A stretch of DNA of 64,000 nucleotides from Antennarius striatus (GCF_040054535.1 NC_090785.1:5885501-5949500), one strand, 5' to 3'. Shown: positions 32,301 through 64,000, counted from the stretch's first letter. The notes: generated by a model from the sequence alone, not told the origin. Numbers and translations: made by a program.

Positions 32301-35300
32301 TTTTTGGCTTAGGTTGGGCAGCTTCTGTCTGTTTACAGAACATGACACCATTCCCATTGACACATCCTATTCAAGATGGGACCGGTTGTGTTCTTATACA
32401 AAGGCATCATTGTCGAGGTTGTCACCCACTACATTAATAACTGAGTAAACATTGAGGTGGTAGAACAGGATGGGGTAAGGCGTTTTCATGACATAATGTC
32501 ATGTGTGAGACCCATATACACATACTACATTGTGGCATGCATTGGAGCACAGTCCCATCTCTGAAATACATTTTAGGAAATCATAATCTTTCTTCAAAAA
32601 TTAATGTGAAAAATGAAAACCTGGTGTTGAACAGTGTTGAATGCTTCACAAATGACCTTGAGGTATGCTATTTTATTACACTTAACAATATATTTAACAT
32701 CCATATGCTTAATCTCAATCGATGGCAAGGAATAGAAAGTGTAAGTTTGTACAGCAATTTCAGAGCCCATGCAGTCCCAGTGACGCATTGCAAGTGGTGT
32801 GAGAAGTGGGATGGGATAGACCAATGCTCAGCAAGAAATACACAGTAAATAAGAGGGTATGGTAGCAACTGCTGAGCCTTTCCTGCGGAGTCTCCTCTAT
32901 CCTCTTTCAGCTCCACCTCGAATGTTGTGAAGCTCCAAACAGAGGAAGCAAAGAAAGATGTGATGTTTATTTTCTCTCCTGCAGAGAATTCTCAAAGCAA
33001 TGACGACGGGAGTTAGGACTGGAAGGAAACAAAAGGTGAAGAAAGAGCACGCAAGCTCGACTTGAGCATCTTCCTCAAACACCCAACGCTTCAGCTCGAG
33101 CATATGCACTGCACATCATGTGCACTCGCACACACATTGGTTGTCTTCTACCAGTACCATTCTCACATCTCACAGAATTATTCACTCTTGGCTTCTCAGC
33201 AGGCCTTTTGTTTCCTTGGCAACTAGACTTAGTGAATGTGTTGGTTTTGACCTGAAATGGAATCATCTTTTTAATTTTTTTTAAGATTCTGAACTAGGCA
33301 CATAGTTTTCATAGTTGTATTCATAGTTAATATGAATTTTTGCACTTGATCTTAATCAAGTCAACTATAAAGATTCTCTGCAGGTATTTTGGCACACTGA
33401 AATTTTCATGAGCATTTTAAGTATAATCACAGCCAAACCTTTTAGTACGATGAGGGTACTCTCTCAAAAGACTTGAGGATTGATAATTTAACTTGTGTGT
33501 TAAACTGATGCACCAACTACATGAATTGAAAGTTGTCAATACTAATATGAGAGCCACCACACACACTGTCAGCTTCTCTTTTATATCAAGAGCAGAATAT
33601 AAAAATATTTGAAGAAAATATTCTGATATATCATATTTGGTGATTCAACAGTTCTGAAGAGGGAACGGATCAGAGGCTGGCGAAAGGAAATCCAGTTTCA
33701 TTCAGCAAAATAAACATTATTTGTGCACAGGCAGACATTGTGTTTCTTTTATAAACCCTTTGCCCTCGTTCAAAATTGTTGTGCATTAAAGCAGTTTGTG
33801 AGAGACAGAGTTGAAATTGGCAGTTCCAAAAAATCCCCAGTGCTACTCTCCTTTTGGTTGTTGACTCACTAAAAAGATCCACTGAGGTATTTTTCTGTGG
33901 ATCGCAGAGAGTGGGATGTTTTGCTAATCCTCAAGCGCACATATCCAGGTAGATTGTAAATAAGTTAAACATTATATAGTTATGTGTGTACAGTTTCATG
34001 AACGTCATTATTTTTGGAGGTGCCTGCAGGATTCGTACCTACATTTGTTTTAAATATGGATCTTTTGTATTGTTTTATAAATCAGACCCCTGGTTGTTCA
34101 TTCAACTTTCAGCATGTCAGTACCTAGTAGTTTATGGATAATTCACACTTTTCAAACTGAAAGTAAACTTTTAGAAAAGTATCTGAAAGTCAAATCTATC
34201 CTGGGTTCGCTCCCACTCGATCCACTCATTCTGGTCACCTGTGTTTCTGCAGCTGCCTGCTTTCCATTTTCTAACCAGGTTCTTCCTACTTAAGCTCAGC
34301 TCAGACCTCAGTTCACTGCCAAATTGCCACAAAGCTGTCCTATCTTTCAGTTTTAGACTTTCTGAGATTTTTTTAGTTCCAATGATTTTGCCTGTTGGTC
34401 TGTTCCTTGCTGTTCCCTCAGAAACCTGTTGTAGCAATGTTTTGTTAATTAAACTATGAATGTGGACTTCTACACTGGTCTTCTGCACATGGGTCCTAAC
34501 CTTGCTCCCTAACATCAAACTTCTTACTGAGAATGAGCACAACACAGGGAGAGATGAGAAATACTTGGATACATTTTTACCATCATGTTGATGAGATGAC
34601 ACGCCACTATTTCTCTTTAAGAGTCTGTCATCACGTCTGAAATTCAGGGCTTTGACATGATACATAGTGTAGCAGGTGTTACCTGTGTCAATTTATCCCT
34701 ACGGTACATTAACATAAAACGCATAAAAGTAGTATAACCAGGGATTATCGAAGACACATTAATTGGCAATTTTGACATTTATTTTAAAATTATGAAATTA
34801 ATCAAATATAAATAGCATGCAGCATATGGTTATATTATTTTTGAATGGCAAATGAATTTTTAAAATGATGTATAAATGATTTATCTTTATAGAAGTAAGA
34901 GGTCAAACTCTTTGCTTGCATACTAATTTAGATCAAAAAGGACAAACAGGAATTAGTGGACTGACAGGGTCCTGCAGGCCCAACCTCACTTTTGACCTGC
35001 CACTGAAAACAAGCAAGATGAAGATGGAGCGCCTAACCTTAAGAGACATCACAGGCACTCATTATCATGCGGAATGGCATTCTGTGGGACACATGATATT
35101 TAACAAAGGGACTTTTCTTGCCCCACTTTTAATTAGCATGGAGGAAGATGACCTTTTGTAATTGTCACAGCCTGTCACCTTCAGAGAAGAGGCTTCATCT
35201 CTTTATGGCATTATAACTACAATATAGGTGTTCAAATTACAGTATTTGAATTAATATCTGTACCTGAATCTATGAACAACACCACAATGAGTCACATGTC

Positions 35301-36698
35301 CATTTTTTAAATTTCCCGCATGTAGGTAGGTAAGGGGATTCTGAAAAATAGAGCGAGTTTATCAGTTGGTGAAAATTCTTCTTTATGCCTTTGAAGACAA
35401 CCATCTGATTACAAGCCAAACAGGATATAATGGTTGGGAATATTCTGTTACGATGCTATTGGTTGTTTGGTGAGACTAGGGACTTCAGTACTTGGGCAGC
35501 TTCATAACCTGTGCAGGTTTTGTGTTAGCCTGCCAAGAATAAAAATTCCTTATTCCATGATGATAGTGAAACACAAGCCCCAGACAGCACAGCATTTCAG
35601 GTTTCCTTATCACCCCATTAGTCGACAAAATAATCTACTGTATTATTATTTTTTATTATTGCACTGCTTACAGAGTGTGGCTCTACACACATTAAACCTC
35701 AAGGCTGCTGTGTTGAACATCATGCCTTGCTTGCTTGCAAAGCTCAACAAATGAGTGAAGATATTGAAAAGGTGCTGAAGTGTGACTGTAGCCTTTCGCT
35801 ACTGCCTTTTGAAAACTCTGAGATTGAACTCACCAATGAGATAAGAGTGTTTTTGGATCAAAGATTTATTGCATATGCTGAGCCCAGACCACTAGAGAAA
35901 GGTGCCCTGAAGAGAAAGTTTGTTTTTCTATTTATTATGAGAATTATGTAACTATGTAATTATGTAATAAGCAACAAATCAATGCTGTGCCAACACTACA
36001 AAAACAATGAATCAAAACATTAATTTAAAGTGCAATCAAAGAATCTACATGCCTTGTTAAGGATTTTTCTGAAAGCCAGAGTTCAAAGTGAAAGAAAAGG
36101 CTGATCTTTGAAAGCAGAGGCAAGAAAAGAAATTAATATGTGAAGGAGACATTTAGTTGCCACAACCATAAGCTTATGAATCATACTTGCATTGTTTCCA
36201 AGTGAAATCATTGTTTTCTGTCTTGGCTCAACTCTCCAAGTCAGCTTTCAGCCCTGAATCAGTGTCAAGTGCAGCAGAGGAAAGAGGCTGTGAGCTGTCT
36301 CCCTCATTTGCTCTCCGTGGCATTAACCACAGTGTGAGCCATGTCTGATGGACAGGGCAAAAAATGAGGTAGACAAAATCCTCTGTTTACTATTCCTGTT
36401 AAATAGCATCACAAGCAGAGGAACAGAGGCCCAAGAACAGGGTGAATGAAGGATGGCTGTAGAAAAAGTCAACAATGCAATAAACATGGCCACCCATACA
36501 GACACACATTATACTTTTCCATGCTGCAGTCATTTGGCTCATCTGTCTATCTTATCTCTTTCTCTGTCTGCCTCTCTCTCTAGCACACACACAGCAGTGG
36601 TTACTTTTTTTAACCACTGCTACTTGTATTTAGTCTTAGAGTACGGAGATTTCATTTAGCGCCTAAATATTAACTGAACATGTTTGATCATGGTATTT

Positions 36699-36723
36699 AA
36701 ACCCAATTCGATGAATTGGGTTT
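36699..36723. repeat. Perfect 11-bp inverted repeat with 3-base loop
   Basis: AAACCCAATTC, loop GAT, then GAATTGGGTTT. No gene is adjacent. Confidence 0.9.
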
Positions 36724-39700
36724 GACTACTCGTACATTTGACTACTGTATATGAATGACAGACTTTATTTGATCTGTGACGGAGCATTAATGTCTTAATG
36801 AATACAAATTTTTTAACTTCAGTTTTGCGCAATAAAGTCTCAGCAGTTTGAGGTCTTTTGAAAGAAGCTTTGACTTCTTTTTGATCGGTGTCTTTACTCT
36901 CTTGAGAGGGATTGCGAAATGACTAATTCCCCAGTTCTCCTGTTTGCACACAAAGGAAATGCAGTGCACATGTACATTTATAACCATTATCCACATAAAC
37001 CCTGAGCTGCAGTCTTCCCAGCCGCAGGGATTCCCTCAGATGTTGGAATTACAGAAATGTGGAAGTGCAGAGAGGGATTAGAGGAACTGAATCTCACATA
37101 GGATTTCCTGTATAATTACACCAAGGATGATTTTTCAATGCTGTTTCAAATGTTTTGCTTCCCTGCTTTTATCTTAAGAGGATGTTATTGCAAGATGCAT
37201 GCTAGTTAATATGATGATTCAAATGAGATAAGAAAAAACAAACAAAAGGTACTCCAATTTGTGCGTGATTATTGTTATAACTAGGTCATAAATTAAACAA
37301 TCTGAATTCCTCCTTGCAGCTCATGGCAGTGGTAGTAATATTTTCATTTCTATAGTATTTGTCATGCATAATAATATGTAGCTCAAAGTAATTTAGACTG
37401 AGAGATCAAAAATTAATGACAAATAAAGCATCAAAAAGATGAGGATAAGTAAAACAGCAAATACAAAAGGAAAAAAAATGAAAATAATGCACAAACAAGT
37501 TCTTTGAACACAATTAAAAGAAGAGCTTAATCACCTAATGCAAATAGGGGAGATGGAGTTACATCCATTGGTTAGCTGATGTTTGTTAGAGGTTTGTCAT
37601 ATACATACCAACAAAGCAGGAATCCAAGGAACAATTTGATGTAAATCATCAAACCTCTGAACTTTTATCTGTTTTCTAATAGCTTTGTTTTTTTCATTAC
37701 TCAACCTTGCTAAAACGCCTTGTGACCTCAAGGCATTGAGTTCTCAAAATGATGCTATAGAATTCAAAAATAGTTGGAACCAACCATCAATTGGAATGAA
37801 CGGCTATTCAATGCACAGTATTTGTTTCATTGCCAGAAAATGTCCCTGTTGCTCTTGAATTGGAGATCCACTTTGAAAATGTCCAGCTTCTTCTGGAAAG
37901 ACTGGATAACAGCCACTAAATCCCACGCACCCATTTTTGCCGGTTGTTTTATATGTTCATGGGCTTTAAAATAATTTCCTCCTCCTTACATGGAATATCT
38001 GCATACATTTTTTTCCTCAATGTTTACACTTATTTTCATAATGATATTTAATGTTTGTTGAGTAATTTTTTGAGTGTCTGGTACATACAGTCTATTTTAT
38101 GATTGCATTTTTTTATATGCAAACCAATGAATAACATTAAGGTACTGTAAATCCCGCTGGAAACCAAACCAATACGACAAGACTACTGCATGTATTAAGC
38201 ACATAGAAAAAAATCATTAAGCATCGACTTTGCAGGAGATTTGCATTTAATCTCTTTACCATCAATGAATTAAAAAATACTGTGATTAGCCTGATTGCAC
38301 ATTCTGGGTGCCACTCTGAGTTTACATATACTGTATAAAGCTGTGTGAAGCAAAAATTATAGTATTATTGTATCATTCCATATACAGTATTAAAAAGTTT
38401 TTAAGAAATGCAGGGGTGAGTGGAATGAGTGGCCCTACAGATTTTATTCCACACTAACACATATTTCATATTTGAACTGTGGAGTGTCATCTCCTGCAAT
38501 ATTAAAACATGTTGACATAAATTATTGTTGCTATGATAATAAATTTATTTTTGTATAAACAGATCTGAAAAAAAAAAAATCTTACAATGCAACAAAGCGA
38601 AGTCAGTGACTGAAATCTAGCAGTTGTAGTGCCAATGGATGCCGTAAAAGTTATTAAGCGTGAAAATACTACACCCATTATTTTTGTGTCTATCTATGCG
38701 CTATGTTTTTATGGGCATGAAATGATAAGAAGATGCTGCTCTAAGCGACGTTAAGTATTGATTGCAGGTCTTTCATTGCTTTCTGGAGCTCACACATCAG
38801 TTATAGCTGTGGGGAGGGGGAAAAAGCATGTTGATTACTCCCTGGGGAGACAGCAAGCACTTGCCTTGCACATGATACCAACAGCTCCATCAAATGTGAA
38901 CTCCTTTCTCCTGCTCATTGCATTTTCACTTAGACAAAATCGTGTGCCTTGAACATATATGTGCCATTCAGCAACAAATAATTTCTTTATAGGAGGTCTT
39001 CAAACGAACAGTTAGATACAGAAATTTAAAGCCGCTGGGGCAATGAGTATTTTATGTTCTCTTTTCAGTCCATCCTTTCATTGGAGGATTTCATCATACA
39101 TTACACAGTCTGATCATATTTTTATTTGGAAAACATCTTCACACATCTGTAATTTTGTGTTAAATGAATCTTATAAAGTGAATCCAGTAAGCTAAAGGAA
39201 GATCTTTCATGACTGAAGTCAGTCTCCCTGCAATCGTGAAAGAATACAAATTCTGAAAGCACACGCAAATGTGCCAAAAAACGTTTTACGTTTCAGTCCA
39301 GGTTTATGCATTTTCACCAAATAAGACAAAGGTCTTGAATGTAATCACCCCCCCACTGGAAGTTTTCAAAATCAATCAGCCAAAATATTCCTTATATTTC
39401 AGCTGCACAACTCACGAGTTGAGAACATGCAAGGATTTGGATTTGGAGTCCAGACTCTGACCTTCGCTCACCACAGATCCATTGATATCAATTCATTGGG
39501 GAGTGATGAGAAAACTTAAAGAATCATTTAAATGGGGCTTAGAGGTGGATGCTGGAGTGGGGGTGGGCCTTAGATGCAGGCAGGAACATGCATGCATGGC
39601 AGCAGCAGGAACATCGACAGGCAGAGGGAGAGATTGGGATTTCTAGCAGCTCAGTAGAATGAGGCCTATCATGTGAATAAACTGTGTGCAGAGCAACTGC

Positions 39701-41789
39701 AGCTGTCTGCCTGAACTGGCTCTCAGACGTCTCTTAATTACTGAATCATGATACAGTATGAGTAAAAACTGGTCTTTAACAATGTTTTTGACGGCTGTGT
39801 CATACCGGACTGTTGTCAGGTCGGCATATTTGTTTTTAGCTCGGTACCCTTTAACAGCCAGTTGATGATTTTCTTTTCTTTAACCTATGAGTACATTCAT
39901 ATAGCTTATCGTGGATTTTATGGCATTGTGTACACTGCAGAGTTTTGAGCACTGTTATTGACTGACAGTGAAGGCTAAGTATGGGTCTGAATGTAGTCCT
40001 GCCATCTTTCTGTCTGAAAGCTTAGAGACATCACAAATCTGTAAGCAGAGCACAGTGAGAAAATACCAAAGGATCGACCTTAGGATGTAGTTATCTTTAG
40101 AAGTGCATCCTCTTTCTTGCAATGTTATATTGCCATGTTTCTATGGTACGCTGGGACAAATGGAAGACTGGGTCTGTAGTTGGGCCTTTCACAAGCCACA
40201 ATAAGAGAAATGAAATGGGATATGGGGCTGGCCAAATAACTAAAGATCTAGGACTGCTTTGTCCACATCTTGGCAGACACCTGTTTCCACCACAACATTC
40301 TGGCAGAATTGTATTCCAAGCAGACAGTACTTTGGCAGGCTGAGGACTCCAGGAGGACTCCATGTTTATATCAATGTGTCTGGCACTAAAATAGAATTAA
40401 AATTGATGGACAATGTCTCCCAGAAGGCTACATGTATCCATTTTCTTTCTTTAGGTGTACATGAGTACATCTTTACCTATACATTTTATTTATATCTATA
40501 CTGTATATAAAAATATTTACATGTGTATATGCTCTGTGTTTTGCAAATCATCATTTATATGTGGCTACACTCTTGTTGTTGATGTTCATGCTCCTACGAG
40601 GCATGCATGCATTTTCAATCAATCTTCACTGCACTTAAAAAAGAAAACAAACACATTTTTAAAATCGAAATCAACGATACAGGACAAAATAGAAACAATG
40701 GCATGCTTGAACTCACACACTTTTTTCATTACCTGGGGAATCATACAATACAGGGGAGTTGATTAGGATTGCAGACAAAAGGACAGTAGGCTCCAACTGC
40801 CTCTTGGAACTCATTTTCATTAGCAGTGGAACACCGAGTGCTTTTCAACCTCATTAGCTGATAAAACACCCCTCTGATTCCCCATCGCCCCTCTGTGGCG
40901 ATGACCCCCTTCCACCACACTCCCACATTTTCACACAGTCAAAACATTCTGAGACTGGGAAAAGAATGGCAGCATGTGCATTTTTCTTGGAACGTTCGGT
41001 AAGATTCATTATGAAAGTGCATTGCTTCTAAGCTGAATCAGCATAAAAAAGAACCAGAGATATTAACTACCTTATTTGCACTTATTTTGCATCTGTAGTA
41101 CAGCTTGCAGATGTTTCCTTTTGCTCTTGGGATTTAGAGCTGATTGCTTCTATTAACGGACTGAAAAAGAAACACGTCACATTTCGTCTTTGCTTAGCAA
41201 AAGCATTCATGTGCTTGACCCCCAACCAGTGGATTCTTAAAAAGGAAGAATCATTTGTGTTTCCTGGCAGAATAACAATTTATTTAAATTTCGACAAAAA
41301 GAAATACATTTTTGTGCTTTGTGCAGTTGAATCAACAGCTTGTTTTATATACAGTTTATACACTTCAAACCTAAAACTGAATCATCACTTTAATATTAAT
41401 AAATGGCAAATCCCCTCCCAGGCACCCATCTGATAAGTCAAAATGGAAAAAAGAAATTTAATTCTCAAAAACATTCATTCAAAGATACGTTTAGTGTCAA
41501 AATTCAAGTTAGTATGTCTCTTCCAGCCAGAACTTTCATCATCTCGAACAAAAGTCGTGAACACACAAGCATTTGTAGTGTTTTTTCTGTCTGTAATCTG
41601 AATGCATGAACCTCGTATATCACCTTAATCTCTCTTCATCAGAGATCCTGGAGACACCTGAGCACAACTTTTAATAATGATAATAAGAAACAGAGATGCC
41701 TCTTGATGCAATACCTCCTCATAATGTGGATCTGACCGGCAGGTTTTTGTTCAGAGTGAAAAAAAAAAAAAGTAACCGGAGTTGGCCTT

Positions 41790-59450
<17,661 letters not shown>

Positions 59451-60718
59451 CTGACATTACCCAGGGCGGAAAGGAGAGCGTGAACAAATACAAAGACAGA
59501 GAAAAGAGAAAATTTGAAGAAAAAAAAACAGCAGAGGGACTGGTGGGGAAAAATAATGAGAAGAACTGAGTGAGAAGACAACAGCCATCACTAAGACAGT
59601 CATCAGCAAAAAAAAAATCCCAGCGGTAGATGGGAAATGAGGGTGAAAAATGATGACTGAATGGCTTGCCTCAGCTGGAAACCTTTAGCTTATCTTTTTC
59701 ACATCACATCTGAGACTTATTGTAGTTGTTAGAACCTAACTGCTGAACTACAGAGAAGCAAAATAGACTCAGATGTAAACTTGTACCACTTTTGCACTTC
59801 CACTGCACATGGCTTTAGCAGGACTAATGCTTGACAGAGAGATGGCTCAATTGCAATGCTATAATGTCACACCGGGGAGAGGAAGTGATTGCTACAAGCG
59901 CCAATGAGGCTCAAGCAACCATGAACTGGAATAACCATGAGGTCAAAGTGAAAGTAAAGGACGTAAGTGAGTGGGAGAAAATTGTAAAGGAAAAGCAAAG
60001 GAAGCAAGAAGAAATGAGGCTGTGAGCCTAGAGAGGCTGGTTTGTAATGGAGTTGATTTCTTGCCATGCTGTGGTACAGCTGATTGCACCGTCCTGCTTT
60101 TGAAACAGCTGTTAACAGTTCATGATCTGTCACGATGTGAAACTCTGGAGTACAGATGGTGGGGTCGCTCCACTCGAAGGCACAGCTCTTATGATAGCCT
60201 GTGTTCTCACAAGGGTGGGTAGCCAGTCGCTGATCCACCAATCTCACAGCATCGTCACTACATTCAGAGTGACAGAAAGTGTATCGTAAGGGGCTACAGG
60301 ATAAGGGATTTTGTGGAGGATATTTTTAGTTATTTAATTATTAAGTTATTCTACTATCAGTGGAGAAATAAATTTGCCTTTAACAAAACTGACTGTTTAT
60401 CTATCGAGAAAAGAAAAAAACAACATCTATGAATCCATCACCAAATTCACTGAACCAAGACTGACCGCTGCAGGCTCACCCAGAAAATTTGCTGTGAATA
60501 CATGACCCTGTGGGTCATGCAAGTTTGGCTTGCATATTATTTGTATATCGTTTCCTCTCCTTGGTCTGTCACTTTTCTCTCTTCAACAGAAATGAGAGAA
60601 CTAGAAACAGGTGCGTCTTCACTCCTTATTTGGAGGCAGGTTCTGCCTCATTATTTGTCCTGTTGGATTCTTTTTTCCCCCTGAAGTTCAAATAAATATT
60701 GTTACCTTTGAACTTGTA

Positions 60719-60753
60719 CTGGTTGCTGCAGGCTTTTTCCTTGCAGCAACCAG
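60719..60753. repeat. 12-bp inverted repeat, 11-base loop
   Basis: CTGGTTGCTGCA and TGCAGCAACCAG are exact reverse complements separated by 11 bases. Confidence 0.85.
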
Positions 60754-62756
60754 CAACCAGGATTGGGAAGCAAACATACTGTATACATGTTATACCAAGG
60801 TTCCCCCTAGGGAAAAATGAAGCTTTTAGACTAAATATAATCGAGACAGGAGCAATACGTGTATCTCCTTCATTAGATGAATTTGCATTGTTTAACACAC
60901 AACAAAATGAAAGGAATTTTTAAAAAACTTGTCGTAATCAATTCTAAAACAACTCTTACATTTTATAATGTCAGCCAAGACAAAATATTTCATGCAAACC
61001 ACCTAACATTTGCCATCCATGAAGAATGTTTCTGGAATTGTTTAAGCAAAATATGTTTAAGCAAAGCTTCTCAAATAGTGGGACACGCCCAATGAAGCCA
61101 GGGAGTTGGAGTGTATGACCTTGGGGAAGATACTTTTTTTTCCGTACTAGAATAAAGTGTAATTGCACATCCACTACAGGAATTGCCAGTAGTGCTCTTA
61201 TTTTCAGGTGTGCACAGGGAGTAGTAGCTCGAGGACCTATGAAGAAGTATCTGTAGCGCTGGCCTTCTTTGTGACGACAGACTGGAGTGTTTATTGTGTC
61301 TAAAAATGCTAGTAGCGGACAGCATGAAGCCTAATAAATTAGGGTGACACTTAAAGACATTACACCCCAATCACGCTGATAAGTAGCTGGAGTTTTTCAG
61401 CAAAAATGTTCCAAATATTGCCAACAATAATCCCACTTTGTGAATGCTACTTCAGTAAACCAGCGAGGGATTGTTTTCTTCTTGCTAGTAGGTGCGTAAC
61501 AGAAAATAACTGAGAAGCACTGGTTTAAAGGAAGAGAAGCATTCTGCTGTCTTACATCATCAAGCTTCCCTCTGGACTGTGCAGCTTCTGGCTAAAGTCA
61601 CACATATCAAATGCATCATTTACACATAGAAAGAAAATGATCAATTACGCTGCCAGCTCTGCATGTGTGACTTGTCTGACAGGTGGTCACAAGGTTTTAG
61701 AGACAAATGACTGTGACAAAAAAAAAAAAAGGTTTTCAAGAAACATTGAGGAAAAGGAATAGAAACAAAGGACTTCACCATAGTCAAGGTCCTCAGTCTT
61801 CCCAAGACAGTCTGGTCTATAAGACAGTTCGTTTTTTTTCCTTACACTTTATATTCTAAGGTCCTCCAAACTATTAACCTGCATGGGCACTTTGACAGCA
61901 AGTGTAGCAAATAGAAAGGAGTACTGTAATTTTTGCTTGTTCATGTGAAGAAAAAAAAAAAAACCCTCAGGAAGAAGACGACCCCGGGAATGCTTTGTAG
62001 AGTAAAGAGTATAGCTAATCCTGCTCTTTTTTTTGTTGCAAGCGCTTTGTAGGGAGGTCTACAGCTAAGCCTTAGTATTGACCTCCATTCCCAGAAACCA
62101 CAACAACTGTTCACACCTGGGGGCAGCTCCCATTTGTTTGTAATTTGTTTGTTTTCTGCTCCAACAGGAATTTAAGTATCTGAACCAAGCTTCAGCAAGC
62201 CCAGTTGATATTATTTTTTGTTTGTTTTTCTTAGTATAACCCTGATATAATATCCTCTTAAAACATGCAGGGGGAGACAGAAGAAACAGTTCTGAAACAA
62301 TATTTACATACATATAACAGATTTGAATTTTCCTGTGTTCCTAGCACAAACCCATCAGGAATTTACAGCCTGGTGTGATGAACCTTGAGCAGTTTTAGAG
62401 GCATTTCAGAAGTAAATGTCTTCAGTTCTGACTGTTGTAGACTGTTAAATGAAGAATTATGTACCTGTATTTAGACTGAGTCATTTGAGGTCAATCTACT
62501 TAAAAACTCTCAGAATTATCCACAAGTGTGGCCTCAAGTGGCTCCTCTGAACCCTTCAAAGGTGGATTATGTGGTTCTGCCTGAATGATTCAATTATTAA
62601 GATGCTCTTTGGTGACATTTAATGAGCCTGACCTTTGGCTTCCCACTACATCCCTTTTATTTCAGCTGTCTGACTCTTGTCGAGAATATGTAACTTTCTT
62701 TCCTGTCCCACAATAGCATTGTGGCAGTCACTGTCTTGTTAGTGACTTTATTACAT

Positions 62757-62990
62757 CCCGCTTCAAAGTGGTGATGTATTGTAAGCGTCAGTGTGTTCGT
62801 CAGTTTGTCCTTTTGTCTGTCCGTTAGTATGTCCACCAAATATCTTCGCAACCGTTGCAGATAGAGAGATGAAACAAAAAGCACATTACTCGGGCGGCAA
62901 AGGGGATGAAAAAGAGATGACGAGCTTGAGAAAACTAGGTCAAGATCAAATTTCAACTTTTGTAGACTCAAGAACTGGATAAAATAGAAA
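62757..62990. repeat. Probable interspersed repeat fragment
   Basis: The text TTTGTCTGTCCGTTAGTATG, then CGCAACCGTTGCAGATA and GATGAAAC, resembles a dispersed repeat class found widely in animal genomes. The family is not identified and the borders are approximate. Confidence 0.3.
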
Positions 62991-64000
62991 GACAAGGCCA
63001 GTGTAAGACCATAGATCAAAGCCAGTGTTTTGATCTACCTATGCATATAGCTTTGATTTATGGTTAGAGCTAGTGCTTATAGCTTTGACCTACCCTGAAA
63101 AGTTAAAGCTATGCACTTCTCAATACTATCAGGATATCCTGTCCTACCCTGGAAGTAGGTCATGGCAAGTTGTGGGATGTTGCAGGCTGTGACTGCCTTG
63201 TTTGGCTTTGTAAGTAAACCCAAGTCAAAGTTGTAAATTCACAGGTATGGATGTTGAACTTTGAAGATTCAGTATGCCATCCAGTATTATACTACATCAT
63301 TTCAACATTGTAATTTTATGTAAGTCTCTCTGAAAAGTTAAATTGGACAGTAAAAACATGGTTTCAGTCTTAATATATATTTTCCAGAGAGAACTGGAAA
63401 ATAATCGCATAGAATCAAGTATTTCTACTCTGCCTTGATTTTACATGACAGTTGTTCATTATCTAGTGGTCTCAAATCACCACTCTGCTCTCTCTGCTGC
63501 CACAAGAGGAAACCACTGCTAGGGCAAACACTAGATCAGTGACTTACATATAAGTTATTTGAAAAGGTAAGCTATATTTAATTTTGTTTCTACGCCAACT
63601 GGCCTTGGACAGAAAATTTCCTCCGGCCATTCATTTTCATCAAATAATGTGCACACACAATCAACGGTTCAGGACAAAGCATTTAGTAATTCTCTGAAAA
63701 CATGGGATGCATGGACCAGTGTTAGTCATGGTTGCCTTGTTTTCCAATTTGTTCCTTCAGCAGCAGCCAGATTTGTCCATAAACTCGGCTGCAAACACTG
63801 TCAACCAAGGAGGTTATGTTATCTTTTCAGTTTGTCTGCATTTGCAGGGTTTTTTAGCTAGTTTATGCAAAAATAATAGAAATATTTCAAATTTATTTTT
63901 CACCAAAAATGGAGCCTGGGTGATTCAGTTTTATTAATGAATGGATTGAAGAGTAAAATATTCTTTAACACTGTGACTTGTAACTTTAGAAATATGCAAA

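Larger units (their letters stand above)
25114..41789. other. Gene-poor AT-rich region between gla and glra4
   Basis: No exon with recognisable protein homology, tRNA or intact mobile element was found in about 16.7 kb. Reading frames are short, unlinked and repeat-like. Local features are a 21-bp tandem duplication at 29268-29309 and a perfect hairpin at 36699-36723. The last couple of hundred bases are probably the glra4 3' UTR. Confidence 0.6.
59451..64000. other. Region upstream of glra4; no recognisable exon
   Basis: No frame here encodes a convincing signal peptide with a fitting donor for glra4, and no other protein was recognised. Contents are AT-rich DNA, a short hairpin at 60719-60753, and repeat-like text at 62757-62990 and 63795-63900. 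Confidence 0.5.

Noticed and set aside
34171-34665. 164-codon minus-strand frame in the gene-poor region
   Set aside because: Basic, low-similarity sequence with no domain I know. The surrounding text (CTGCACATGGGTCCTAAC) resembles a dispersed fish repeat, possibly an old LTR-type fragment, but not enough to call.
59867-60247. 126-codon minus-strand frame upstream of glra4
   Set aside because: No recognisable family, no splice support linking it to glra4, and an alternative frame of similar length on the other strand.

Overview
The window is vertebrate nuclear DNA, almost certainly from a teleost fish. It has interrupted genes with GT-AG introns, long AT-rich intergenic stretches, CA/GT microsatellites, and fish-type repeats: Rex3 retrotransposons with GATG tails, a second RTE-like LINE family, hAT-like DNA transposon ends and tRNA-derived SINEs. 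I found no prokaryotic, viral or CRISPR content. All gene calls rest on reading conserved protein blocks across splice junctions by eye.

Layout: (1) 1-2.3 kb, a LINE 3' end and the last two coding exons of a NIPA2-like magnesium transporter (+). (2) 2.3-3.85 kb, timm8a (-), a two-exon mitochondrial intermembrane-space chaperone, tail to tail with the NIPA gene. (3) 3.85-6.4 kb, a transposon cluster: hAT-like ends with a Rex3 copy inserted between them, then a CA microsatellite. (4) 6.4-15.8 kb, btk (-), 17 coding exons for a complete 630-residue PH-TH-SH3-SH2-kinase protein, with a likely 5' noncoding exon and PU.1-type promoter site near 15.6-15.8 kb. (5) 16.7-19.06 kb, rpl36a (+), five exons, head to head with btk. 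(6) 19.1-24.5 kb, gla (-), alpha-galactosidase A, seven exons, with a TATA/GC/CCAAT promoter, tail to tail with rpl36a. (7) 24.85-25.11 kb, a tRNA-Asp(GTC) gene followed on the same strand by a tRNA-derived SINE. (8) 25.1-41.8 kb, a region with no gene I could recognise. (9) 41.8-59.45 kb, glra4 (-), a glycine receptor alpha-4 subunit in eight recognised exons; its last intron holds a 2.27-kb Rex3 copy with a target-site duplication. (10) 59.45-64 kb, upstream of glra4 with only repeats; the glra4 signal-peptide exon was not found.

The order timm8a-btk-rpl36a-gla matches human Xq22.1, and GLRA4 also lies in human Xq22, so this is an ancient linkage block. The genes do not form one pathway. 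They are a mitochondrial import chaperone, a B-cell/myeloid signalling kinase, a cytosolic ribosomal protein, a lysosomal glycosidase and an inhibitory ion channel, kept together by descent. I found no convincing undescribed biological system. The points most worth following up are the C-terminal truncation of timm8a, the shortened PH-domain loop of btk, the paired promoter motifs, the intact glra4 (degenerate in human), and the nested mobile elements.
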